This document shows positions 1 to 7,100 of a DNA stretch of 64,000 bases, in pieces; position 1 is the stretch's first letter; the number at the start of each line of letters is the position of its first letter. The DNA is from Leptolyngbya sp. NIES-3755 (GTDB lineage Bacteria > Cyanobacteriota > Cyanobacteriia > Leptolyngbyales > Leptolyngbyaceae). The DNA lies in the NCBI GenBank assembly GCA_001548435.1, contig AP017308.1, positions 5,403,030 through 5,467,029 of the forward strand. The letters are read 5' to 3'. The notes beneath the pieces are model-generated. The model made no database searches, was not told the origin of the DNA, and was given only the letters and a program-made list of their open reading frames with translations. The translations under genes were made by a program, and so were the position numbers.

Positions 1-279
1 CAACCTCAGATCATTACCATTCAAACTGCACAAGTTGATCAAAACACGGTAGAGATTCGTATCCGAGATAACGGCAAAGGAATGCCTGATGAAGTAAGGG
101 CGAAAGTCTTCGAGCATTTATTTACGACGAAAGCAGTTGGCAAGGGAACTGGATTAGGATTGTCGATCGCCCGTCAAATTGTGGTCGAGAAACATCAAGG
201 CTCGATCGCGGTCAATTCCACGATTGGCGAGGGTTCTGAGTTCGTAATTTCCTTGCCTATCAATCAAACTCTATCGTGA
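1..279 (+). CDS. Sensor histidine kinase, C-terminal fragment
   Basis: The gene starts before the window; 92 codons and a stop remain. They cover the end of a HATPase_c ATP-binding domain: the G1 box DNGKGMP at fragment residues 23-29, an F-box-like VFEHLFTTK, and the G2 box GTGLGLSIARQI at about 49-60. By family it autophosphorylates a histidine and passes the phosphate to a response regulator. The sensor and dimerisation parts lie upstream and cannot be judged. No receiver domain follows, and about 120 nt separate it from pqqA, so no link to the pqq operon is shown. Confidence 0.9.
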   Translation, partial: QPQIITIQTAQVDQNTVEIRIRDNGKGMPDEVRAKVFEHLFTTKAVGKGTGLGLSIARQIVVEKHQGSIAVNSTIGEGSEFVISLPINQTLS

Positions 280-402
280 CTAGAGCACCAAACCTTGCTA
301 AAGATGCGATGAACAACGTGCTCGAAGTTGTCAATCTTTCGATTTTTGCGATAGAACTCAGGAGTCTATTGATAGACACACTAAGCAGTTAGGAGGATTT
401 TC

Positions 403-561
403 ATGGCTTCACAGAATTCTGCTCAACCTTCACCGCAAACCGAAGATACCCAAACCGATTCACGTCTACCGATTCGGACTTCTAGCGATTGGGAAAAACC
501 GTCGATCGAAGAACTCGATCTGTGTCTAGAAGTCACCGCTTACGTCTATCACTGGCAATAG
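403..561 (+). CDS. pqqA: PQQ precursor peptide PqqA (52 aa)
   Basis: A small ORF preceded by a strong ribosome site, AGGAGG at 391-396, six bases before ATG. The last 23 residues have the PqqA signature: W30-E-K-P33, then E43-V-T-A-Y47. In PqqA the Glu and Tyr of E-x-x-x-Y are cross-linked by the radical SAM enzyme PqqE and become the PQQ skeleton. The first 29 residues are a polar Ser/Gln/Thr/Asp-rich extension; many PqqA peptides are only about 23-29 aa, so this is a long form. It heads a tight operon with pqqB-E, which makes the call secure. It is easy to miss because of its size. Confidence 0.9.
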   Translation: MASQNSAQPSPQTEDTQTDSRLPIRTSSDWEKPSIEELDLCLEVTAYVYHWQ

Positions 562-575
562 GCGGGAAACAAGAC

Positions 576-1781
576 ATGAATTCAATCAAATGGATTGTGC
601 TTGGACTGGGAAGCGCAGCGATCGGGCTATCAATGTCCGCTTGTTCGCTTGCACCTGCAAATACAGCGACGACTTCAACGAATACAACTCCTGCTTCGAC
701 TGAATCTCCCACTCAGGTCGCTTCAGCACCCCAAGGCTATCGAAAAGTTGAGCTTGTTCAAAGAATCGAAAGCCCGTGGGGAATGGCATGGCTCCCGGAT
801 GGAAGATTATTAATTTCAGGCAAATTAGGCAAACTCCAAGTCGTGCAGGATGGCAAACTTCTGCCAACCACGATCGCAGGTGTGCCGCCTGTCATGTCTC
901 AAGGTCAAGGGGGCTTGATGGATGTGTCGATTCATCCTCGGTTTGCTGAAAATCGATTGATCTATCTAACGTATTCGCATGGTACACCCGACGCGAATCG
1001 AACCCGTGTTGCTAGAGCCGTTCTCGACGGGAATACTTTACGCGATTTGAAGGTCATCTTTGAAGTGAATCAAGCCAAATCTGGGACACAACATTTTGGC
1101 TCTCGGATTGCTTGGTTGCCGGATAACACGATGCTGGTGTCGATCGGGGATGGGGGGAATCCTCCGGTGTCGCTGAACGGAGAGTTAATTCGCAAACAAG
1201 CTCAGAATCTCAACAGTCGTTTAGGGAAAGTCGTGCGCCTAAATGATGATGGTTCTGTACCGCGTGACAATCCGTTTGTGAACAAGCCGAATGCTGATCC
1301 AGCCGTTTGGAGCTATGGGCATCGGAACATTCAAGGATTGGCAGTTGATCCGACCAGCAAGCGAGTCTGGGCATCGGAACATGGGTCAAAAGGTGGCGAT
1401 GAATTGAACTTGGTGGCAGCGGGTCAGAACTATGGATGGCCCGTCGTCACGCATAGTAAAGAGTACTGGGGCGATGAGATCACTCAAGAGCGATCGCGTC
1501 CTGGAATGGTTGATCCCAAAATTGTCTGGACTCCCGCAACGGCTCCAGGTGGCTTGTTGTTTTACACCGGCGATCGCTTTCCCGCTTGGAGAGGCAACTT
1601 ATTCTCTTCGGGCATGGTTTCTCGCGATATCAAACGGATTGAATTGGATGCACAAGGCAATGTTCGGAGGCAAGAGGCGATCAAGATTGGACAACGGGTG
1701 CGCGATGTCTCACAAGGTCCGGATGGCTTAATCTACTTCATCACCGATGATGGAATTTTGTGGAGACTGGAGCCAACCTAA
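576..1781 (+). CDS. PQQ-dependent sugar dehydrogenase, lipoprotein
   Basis: 401 aa. The start at 576 is chosen because it gives a clean lipoprotein signal ending in the lipobox M-S-A-C, 14 nt after pqqA. An upstream in-frame ATG at 489 would overlap pqqA. The body is a six-bladed propeller of the soluble glucose/sorbosone dehydrogenase family (COG2133): conserved stretches include GGLMDVSIHP, WSYGHRNIQGL, EHGSKGGDELN and APGGLLFYTG. These enzymes oxidise aldose sugars with PQQ and Ca2+ in the periplasm. Sitting between pqqA and pqqB, it is very probably the main user of the PQQ made by this operon. The exact sugar cannot be read from sequence. Confidence 0.88.
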   Translation: MNSIKWIVLGLGSAAIGLSMSACSLAPANTATTSTNTTPASTESPTQVASAPQGYRKVELVQRIESPWGMAWLPDGRLLISGKLGKLQVVQDGKLLPTTIAGVPPVMSQGQGGLMDVSIHPRFAENRLIYLTYSHGTPDANRTRVARAVLDGNTLRDLKVIFEVNQAKSGTQHFGSRIAWLPDNTMLVSIGDGGNPPVSLNGELIRKQAQNLNSRLGKVVRLNDDGSVPRDNPFVNKPNADPAVWSYGHRNIQGLAVDPTSKRVWASEHGSKGGDELNLVAAGQNYGWPVVTHSKEYWGDEITQERSRPGMVDPKIVWTPATAPGGLLFYTGDRFPAWRGNLFSSGMVSRDIKRIELDAQGNVRRQEAIKIGQRVRDVSQGPDGLIYFITDDGILWRLEPT

Positions 1782-2665
1782 TGATCGTGAGAATTTTGGG
1801 AGCGGCGGCGGGTGGCGGCTTTCCGCAGTGGAATTGTCGCTGTCGAAGCTGTGAAGCGAGTCGATCGAACAATGCAAAGTCATTGACCCAATCCTCGATC
1901 GCCATTCGATCGCACAGTGGAGATTGGTTTTTGATCAATGCGTCGCCAGATGTCCGTCAGCAAATTGAATCGATGCGATCGCAGAATTGTTTTGAGGAGC
2001 AAGATCAGCGATCGATTCCGTTTGCTGGAATTTTTCTCACTGATCCTGAGATTGATCACACGACAGGCTTGATTCTGCTGCGAGAATCTTCGCAACCGTT
2101 GAAAATCTATAGTCCTGTTGCGGTTAAGTCAGCGTTAACGACAGGCTATCCATTGTTCTCAACATTGCAAAATTATTGTGGTGTCGAGTGGTTGCCGATT
2201 GAAGAATTTCATTCACCTGAGTTAGAGATAGAGGCTTTTGCACTTTCGACGAAGCCACCAAAATATATGCAGGCAACCACAGAACAAGTTTGGGGAGTCG
2301 GATTAACGATTCGCGATCGCATCACAGGCGGCGTTCTAACTTATACGCCCGGACTCGCTGCCCTTGATCAAACGATGCAACAACGATTTGAATCGAGTGA
2401 TTGTATTTTGATCGATGGCACATTCTGGACAAACGATGAATTGCCTTCAATGGGTGTAGGAACGCGATCGGCGCTTCAAATGGGACATTTACCTTTGTCT
2501 GGAGAAGATGGCAGTTTGAAAAAGCTCGAACCGTTATCTACTCGCAAAATTCTCGTTCACATCAATAACACTAATCCAATTCACATTCCTGATTCTCCAG
2601 AGCGTCGAACTGTTGAAGCTCAGAATGTTGAGATTGGCTATGACGGCTTAATGTTCACGCTCTAA
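1781..2665 (+). CDS. pqqB: PQQ biosynthesis protein PqqB
   Basis: 294 aa, metallo-beta-lactamase fold. The ATG at 1781 overlaps the TAA of the dehydrogenase by one base, so translation is coupled. The upstream ATG at 1760 would add seven unrelated residues. The N-terminus MIVRILGAAAGGGFPQWNC is the PqqB signature, followed by paired Cys (C-R-C-R-S-C) and the TDPEIDHTTG stretch typical of PqqB. PqqB is an iron-dependent hydroxylase acting on the cross-linked Glu-Tyr intermediate before PqqC. Length is near the usual ~300 aa. Confidence 0.93.
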   Translation: MIVRILGAAAGGGFPQWNCRCRSCEASRSNNAKSLTQSSIAIRSHSGDWFLINASPDVRQQIESMRSQNCFEEQDQRSIPFAGIFLTDPEIDHTTGLILLRESSQPLKIYSPVAVKSALTTGYPLFSTLQNYCGVEWLPIEEFHSPELEIEAFALSTKPPKYMQATTEQVWGVGLTIRDRITGGVLTYTPGLAALDQTMQQRFESSDCILIDGTFWTNDELPSMGVGTRSALQMGHLPLSGEDGSLKKLEPLSTRKILVHINNTNPIHIPDSPERRTVEAQNVEIGYDGLMFTL

Positions 2666-2674
2666 AAATTACTC

Positions 2675-3409
2675 ATGCTCACTTCGCCCCAAGTTATCCC
2701 GGAACGCTGGTCGCCTGAAGCTTTCGAGAATGAGCTTCGTCAGCAACATCGTCGTTATCATCATTTGCATCCGTTTCATCAGCGAATGAATGCAGGAGAA
2801 CTATCACCTGAAGAAGTTCGACGTTGGGTGATCAATCGATTTTACTATCAGCGCAGTATTCCACTAAAAGATGCAGCAATCTTATCGAACTGTCCAGATC
2901 ATGAAGTGCGACGCGAATGGATTCAGCGGATTATTGATCATGATGGTCGCGCAGTTGGAGAAGGCGGAATCGAAGCTTGGTTGCGATTAGGAGAAGCCGT
3001 TGGACTGTCACGCGATCGACTTTTAAATGATCAAGAAGTCCTACCTGGTGTGCGTTACGCGGTCGATGCTTATGTGAATTTCTGCAAAACGAAGCCGTGG
3101 ATTGAAGCGATCGCATCTTCACTCACTGAACTATTCGGACCGGATGCAATTCGCGATCGCTTAGTGTCTCTCGAAAAGTACTATCCCTGGATTGATCCAA
3201 AAGGTTTCGATTATTTCCGTGTTCGACTCCATCAAGCTCCTCAAGATGCTCGATACGCGCTGAATCTAGTCTTACAACATTGTCAAACACTGGAAATGCA
3301 GCAAAAAGCAGTACAAGCATTAACCTTTAAATGCGATTTGCTGTGGAGTCAATTAGAAGCCATCGATCGAGGGGATACTCGTCCAGGAGTACAACATGAA
3401 CGCGAATAG
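2675..3409 (+). CDS. pqqC: Pyrroloquinoline-quinone synthase PqqC
   Basis: 244 aa, matching the usual ~250 aa. It belongs to the all-helical TenA/haem-oxygenase-like fold. Recognisable family stretches are the RRYHHLHPFHQRMNAGEL region, WVINRFYYQRSIPLKDAAIL and RRWIQ-like IIDHDG. PqqC is a cofactor-free oxidase that closes the ring and performs the final eight-electron oxidation to PQQ. It begins 9 nt after pqqB and its 3' end overlaps pqqD by 14 nt, so it is part of the same coupled operon. Confidence 0.94.
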   Translation: MLTSPQVIPERWSPEAFENELRQQHRRYHHLHPFHQRMNAGELSPEEVRRWVINRFYYQRSIPLKDAAILSNCPDHEVRREWIQRIIDHDGRAVGEGGIEAWLRLGEAVGLSRDRLLNDQEVLPGVRYAVDAYVNFCKTKPWIEAIASSLTELFGPDAIRDRLVSLEKYYPWIDPKGFDYFRVRLHQAPQDARYALNLVLQHCQTLEMQQKAVQALTFKCDLLWSQLEAIDRGDTRPGVQHERE

Positions 3410-3656
3410 TTCACCGTATCTTGCTTGTGGTGTGCGCCTCTTTTGGGACGAAGTTCGACAACAGCACTTTTTACTCTTTCCAGAAGGTGCGATCGCGCTG
3501 AATCGAACGGCTTTAGCAATCTTAGAACGCTGCGATCGACAACATACGATCAGTGAAATTATTGCAGAACTCACGGCACAGTTTGATCAAATGGTTGAAT
3601 CAGATGTGTATCAACTTATCGATCGTATTTCACAGCGAGGATTACTAAATGAATGA
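3396..3656 (+). CDS. pqqD: PQQ peptide chaperone PqqD
   Basis: 86 aa. A small RiPP-recognition-element protein: beta-strands with LFWDEVRQQHFLLFPEG and then the LNRTALAILERCD helix, as in PqqD. It binds PqqA and presents it to PqqE. It starts inside the 3' end of pqqC and overlaps pqqE by 8 nt at its own end. The order C-D-E with overlaps is the classical pqq arrangement. Confidence 0.92.
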   Translation: MNANSSPYLACGVRLFWDEVRQQHFLLFPEGAIALNRTALAILERCDRQHTISEIIAELTAQFDQMVESDVYQLIDRISQRGLLNE

Positions 3657-4734
3657 GATCCCCCGCCCATTTACTTTAGTTGCCGAGCTAACTTATCGCT
3701 GCCCGTTGCGTTGTCCGTATTGCTCGAATCCGATGAACTGGAGCGAATATCGGCAAGAACTTTCAACTGAAGATTGGGTACGAGTGATTCGGCAAGCTCG
3801 ACAGGCGGGCGTTTTGCAATTGGGACTAACCGGCGGAGAACCTTTGCTTCGAGATGACGTAGAAATCTTAGTCGAGACTGCGGCAGAACTAGGACTTTAT
3901 ACGACGTTAGTAACTGCTGGAACATTGTTCACTTCAGAACGAGCAACAAAGTTAAAATCTCTAGGATTAGATCATGTTCAAATCAGCATTCAGGATAGTG
4001 ACTTGCAGAACAACGATCGCATTGCTGGAACTCGATCGTTTGAGCAAAAACTCATCGCCGCTCGATTAGCAAAAGAGCTAGGATTTCCGCTGACTTTGAA
4101 CTTTGTATTGCATCGTCAGAACCTCGATCGTATTGAAGAAATGCTGTTACTGGCAGAAGAACTCAATGTCGATCGAGTTGAACTTGCAAATACTCAATAC
4201 TATGGATGGGCATTGCACAATCGAACTGCACTGTTACCGACTCGCGAACAGTTAACTCATGCAGAGCAAGTGGTAAAAGCGGCTCAACAACGCGGCAAAA
4301 TCCCGATGGGAATTCTCTATGTGATTCCAGACTATTACGCTCAGTATCCTAAGCCTTGTATGGGAGGTTGGGGCAATCGAACGCTGATTGTTACTCCCAC
4401 GGGTGAAGGTTTACCCTGTCAAGCTGCAATGGGAATTCCCGGTCTTGAATTTGGTAATGTTCGAGAGCATTCGCTGGATTGGATTTGGTTTGAAGCACCG
4501 GGAATGAATCGATTTCGGGGGGCAGATTGGATGCCGGAACCTTGTCAAAGTTGCGATCGCAAAAACATCGATTGGGGTGGCTGTCGATGTCAGGCATTTC
4601 TGCTCACTCAAAATGCAGAAGCCACTGATCCGGTGTGTTATCTCTCTCCCGATCGCGCTCAGATTCAATCCGCATTAGAGCAAGTGCCTGAGCAAGTAGA
4701 ACCGTTTGCTTACCGCGATCGACAAGCAGTTTAG
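3649..4734 (+). CDS. pqqE: Radical SAM PqqA peptide cyclase PqqE
   Basis: 361 aa. The radical SAM cluster motif C-x3-C-x2-C is visible in YRCPLRCPYCSNPMNW near residues 18-25, followed by the SAM-binding GGEPLLR. A C-terminal SPASM domain carries further Cys residues (PCMGGWG, LPCQAA, CQSCDRKNIDWGGC, PVCYL) for auxiliary Fe-S clusters. PqqE forms the C-C bond between Glu and Tyr of PqqA; the E43/Y47 pair lies in the peptide at 403-561. This is the last gene of the operon; no PqqF-type protease follows directly. Confidence 0.95.
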   Translation: MNEIPRPFTLVAELTYRCPLRCPYCSNPMNWSEYRQELSTEDWVRVIRQARQAGVLQLGLTGGEPLLRDDVEILVETAAELGLYTTLVTAGTLFTSERATKLKSLGLDHVQISIQDSDLQNNDRIAGTRSFEQKLIAARLAKELGFPLTLNFVLHRQNLDRIEEMLLLAEELNVDRVELANTQYYGWALHNRTALLPTREQLTHAEQVVKAAQQRGKIPMGILYVIPDYYAQYPKPCMGGWGNRTLIVTPTGEGLPCQAAMGIPGLEFGNVREHSLDWIWFEAPGMNRFRGADWMPEPCQSCDRKNIDWGGCRCQAFLLTQNAEATDPVCYLSPDRAQIQSALEQVPEQVEPFAYRDRQAV

Positions 4735-4798
4735 AGAATTTTCATCGATCGGTCTTTGATCTCTTAAAATGAAAAGTAATCAATTCTGCTTTGCTGCT

Positions 4799-5572
4799 AT
4801 GGTTCAAGCCGATCCGAATCGAACAAGTTTGCCATCGAGCACTGAGCTTCCTTGTTCAGATGACACTCCTGTGGATAACGAGAACCAGAATCTTATTCCC
4901 AATCTATTACTGTTTTTGCTGGAGTTTATCTGGAGCGATCAACTGGACTGGTTCTTTGGAGTTGATATGGGAATCTATCATACGACAGGCACGAATCCAC
5001 GAGTGCCCGTCATACCAGATGGATTTCTTAGCATCGGGGTAGAGCGTCGCAAGCAAAGCCGCCAGGGAAAAGGACGACTCAGCTATGTATTCTGGGAAGA
5101 GAATTACATTCCGCCCATTCTCACGCTGGAGATTGTGTCTCAAACTTATGGCAGTGAGTACGACGACAAAATGCTGATTTATGCCAAGTTGGGCGTACTT
5201 TACTATGTCATTTACAATCCCGATTACTGGCGACGGGATCAGCACCAACCTTTTGAGGTTTATCAGCTAATTGATGGGTCGTACCAATTACAGATTGGAG
5301 AGCCGTTATGGATGCCAGAAATTGGCTTGGGGATCGGTCGATTTCAGCAGATTTCAGATGGAATCGATCGAGAAATCTTAACCTGGTATGACGCTACGGG
5401 AAGCCGCCATTTATCGCAAGCAGAACAAGAACGACAACGGGCACAGCAGGAACGTCAAGCAAGATTGGAAGCGGTATCGAAGTTGCTGGCAATGGGAATG
5501 AGTGTTGAACAAGTGGCTGAAGTCCTGAGTTTATCCGTTGAGGAAGTGCAGTTTGTCTCTGCTAATCGTTAA
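4799..5572 (+). CDS. Uma2-family (DUF820) putative endonuclease
   Basis: 257 aa if started at 4799 (MVQADPN, the usual Uma2 opening); an in-frame ATG at 4769 would add ten residues. Family features: PDGFLSIGV with the conserved Asp, EIVSQTYGSEYDDKMLIYA, LGVLYYVIYNPDYW, and a C-terminal helical Gln/Glu/Arg-rich segment ending in a short helix-turn-like LSVEEV. Uma2 proteins have a PD-(D/E)XK fold and are very numerous in cyanobacteria; their biological role is not settled. It converges on the next gene with a 4-nt overlap. Confidence 0.8.
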   Translation: MVQADPNRTSLPSSTELPCSDDTPVDNENQNLIPNLLLFLLEFIWSDQLDWFFGVDMGIYHTTGTNPRVPVIPDGFLSIGVERRKQSRQGKGRLSYVFWEENYIPPILTLEIVSQTYGSEYDDKMLIYAKLGVLYYVIYNPDYWRRDQHQPFEVYQLIDGSYQLQIGEPLWMPEIGLGIGRFQQISDGIDREILTWYDATGSRHLSQAEQERQRAQQERQARLEAVSKLLAMGMSVEQVAEVLSLSVEEVQFVSANR

Positions 5573-5754
5573 TCTTCATCTAAGCCATCATTCTCCAATT
5601 GAGATTTGAGCAATCGATTTTCATAGCGACGATTGCGGCGGCGACCTTTGGCGGGAGTCGCACGTTTGTGAGAACGTTTATCGTTCACTAAATGATCAAG
5701 ATCTTGGGCATCATCCCAGTTTTGGAGATCGTTTGGAGAAGTTCGCTTTGTCAT
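5569..5754 (-). CDS. Small basic conserved protein (61 aa)
   Basis: A 61-residue protein with an acidic N-terminal part (NDLQNWDDAQDLDHLVNDK), a strongly basic middle (KRSHKRATPAKGRRRNRRY) and an acidic tail. There is no membrane segment or enzyme motif. The 3' end overlaps the Uma2-like gene by 4 nt, convergently. I do not recognise a function; the basic patch could bind nucleic acid, which is inference only. Confidence 0.6.
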   Translation of the reverse strand: MTKRTSPNDLQNWDDAQDLDHLVNDKRSHKRATPAKGRRRNRRYENRLLKSQLENDGLDED

Positions 5755-5895
5755 CGGTCTGCTTCACATAACTACATTATTTTAATCAAAAAGTAATGAT
5801 TGGTAAATCCTGAAACTTCCTGATCAAAGGTCTTGACTTCTTCTAGATTCCTTTGTTAAGGTTCTGGATATTGAACTTTATCGCCACTTCAGCAA

Positions 5896-5958
5896 ATGCG
5901 TTATAGCGTTTCCTACTTTTACTTTTTTTGGCGATCGGCGGCTCACCCGGCGAGGTAA
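5896..5958 (+). CDS. Aromatic leader peptide 1 (attenuator of aroF)
   Basis: A 20-codon ORF with the core YFYFFW at residues 7-12 plus Tyr3, giving three Tyr, three Phe and one Trp among 20. It lies 228 nt upstream of DAHP synthase. The stop (5956-5958) lies just past one arm of a stem that competes with a terminator. Together this is the logic of ribosome-mediated attenuation: stalling at the aromatic codons (5914-5931) keeps the downstream stem free and transcription continues. The ribosome site is weak. Confidence 0.8.
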   Translation: MRYSVSYFYFFWRSAAHPAR

Positions 5959-6008
5959 ATCCTCATGTGTCCGTCCGGTGAGCCGCAGAGTAACATCTGC
6001 GGTTTTTT
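5938..6008 (+). promoter_or_regulatory. Attenuator 1: antiterminator and terminator
   Basis: GCGGCTCACCCGG (5938-5950) pairs with CCGGTGAGCCGC (5975-5986), with one bulged base. The second arm ends in CCGC, which also begins the terminator stem CCGCAGA/TCTGCGG (5983-5989 with 5996-6002), followed by six T (6003-6008). The two structures share 5983-5986 and so exclude each other. A ribosome finishing leader 1 covers 5938-5950 and favours the terminator; a ribosome stalled on Phe/Tyr codons favours the antiterminator. Confidence 0.8.
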
Positions 6009-6032
6009 AATGTCCTAAATTCTTCTACAGCA

Positions 6033-6095
6033 ATGACTCACCTCACTTCCTGGCTCTACGGTTTTTACTTTTTTACCCACAGACGTTCTGGGTGA
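6033..6095 (+). CDS. Aromatic leader peptide 2 (attenuator of aroF)
   Basis: A second 20-codon ORF, 75 nt after the first. Trp7, Tyr9, Phe11, Tyr12, Phe13 and Phe14 lie close together (core WLYGFYFF), followed by THRRSG. It has the same length as leader 1 and the shared core FYFF. The stop codon overlaps the arm of the following hairpin, as expected for a leader peptide. It is too short for standard gene calling. Confidence 0.8.
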   Translation: MTHLTSWLYGFYFFTHRRSG

Positions 6096-6150
6096 GTTGT
6101 TGCATGTGCGATTTACCAGCCCGGAACCTAAAACAGGCTCCGGGTTTTTT
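6075..6150 (+). promoter_or_regulatory. Attenuator 2: four-segment attenuator with terminator
   Basis: The segments match a classical 1-2-3-4 attenuator. Segment 1 ACCCACAGA (6075-6083) pairs with segment 2 TCTGGGT (6087-6093), with one bulge. GTTCTGGGT (6085-6093) can instead pair with segment 3 GCCCGGAAC (6119-6127), seven Watson-Crick and two G-U pairs. Segment 3 also pairs with segment 4: CCCGGA (6120-6125) with TCCGGG (6139-6144), followed by six T (6145-6150), an intrinsic terminator. It lies 35 nt before aroF. Confidence 0.8.
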
Positions 6151-6185
6151 GTTTGTAGTTCATTCCATTTCTTAGGAGTTTCACC

Positions 6186-7040
6186 ATGAAAGATGCCAAG
6201 TTAGTCCTCAAATCCCATTCTGACCATCAATCGATCGTTTCTTTATCCAAGGAAGTCTCGATCGGCGGTCAAGAGATAGTCATTATCGGCGGTCCGTGTG
6301 CGGTTGAAAGTTTGACGCAGATGGAAACCGTAGCTCGTGAACTCAAATCGGCTCCGATTCAAGCATTAAGGGGAGGTGTGTACAAACCGCGCACTTCCCC
6401 TTACGCTTTTCAGGGCGCAGGGCTGGAAGGATTGGAAATTTTGGCAACGGTGAGCAAGCAGTATGATTTACCTGTGGTTACTGAAGTGATGGCGATTTCG
6501 CAGATTGAAGAGATTTCGGCTTATGCAGATATGCTGCAAGTTGGAAGCCGCAATATGCAGAATTTCGATTTGCTCAAAGCACTGGGACAAGCTGGAAAGC
6601 CGATTTTATTGAAGCGGGGACTGGCGGCAACCATTGAAGAATTCGTCATGGCAGCCGAGTACGTCATGAGTCATGGAAATCCGAATGTGGTTCTCTGTGA
6701 GCGGGGGATTCGGAGCTTCGATAGTTACACTCGGAATGTGCTCGATCTTGGTGCGGTCGCTGCTCTGAAACAGTTGACTCATCTGCCTGTGATTGTTGAT
6801 CCGAGTCATGCAGCGGGACGACGAGAACTGATTGCAGATTTGTCGAGAGCCGCGATCGCATGTGGAGCCGATGGATTGATTATCGAAAGCCATCCTGATC
6901 CTGATCAATCGGTGTCGGATGCACAGCAAGCTTTGTCGATCGAGGCAATGACGCAGTTAGTTCGCAGTATTAAGCCTGTGGCGGAAGCAGTGGGGCGAAA
7001 AATGTACGGGGTGGAATGTCCGCAATTCGCGATCGTATAG
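6186..7040 (+). CDS. aroF: 3-deoxy-7-phosphoheptulonate (DAHP) synthase
   Basis: 284 aa. It condenses phosphoenolpyruvate with erythrose 4-phosphate, the first step of the shikimate pathway to Phe, Tyr and Trp. The protein is the compact type I-beta (KDO8P-synthase-like) barrel: IIGGPCAVES, RGGVYKPRTSPYAFQG, LKRGLAATIEEF, VLCERGIRSFDSYTRN and IVDPSHAAGRRE carry the PEP/metal-binding residues. There is no N-terminal ACT/ferredoxin-like or chorismate-mutase domain, so no obvious feedback domain. A ribosome site TAGGAG (6173-6178) precedes the ATG. Expression is probably controlled by the two upstream attenuators. Confidence 0.93.
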   Translation: MKDAKLVLKSHSDHQSIVSLSKEVSIGGQEIVIIGGPCAVESLTQMETVARELKSAPIQALRGGVYKPRTSPYAFQGAGLEGLEILATVSKQYDLPVVTEVMAISQIEEISAYADMLQVGSRNMQNFDLLKALGQAGKPILLKRGLAATIEEFVMAAEYVMSHGNPNVVLCERGIRSFDSYTRNVLDLGAVAALKQLTHLPVIVDPSHAAGRRELIADLSRAAIACGADGLIIESHPDPDQSVSDAQQALSIEAMTQLVRSIKPVAEAVGRKMYGVECPQFAIV

Positions 7041-7085
7041 TTCAAAAAAAAGAATGCGACAGATCCGAAACAATCTGCCGCATTC
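7041..7085 (-). terminator. Intrinsic terminator of the MFS gene (also after aroF)
   Basis: A 13-bp stem with one mismatch (7052-7064 with 7073-7085, arm GAATGCG...CGCATTC). On the minus strand it is followed by a run of T (the A-run at 7044-7051), so it terminates the minus-strand MFS gene. It may also slow plus-strand readthrough from aroF. Confidence 0.8.
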
Positions 7086-7100
7086 AATGAATGGATGTGA

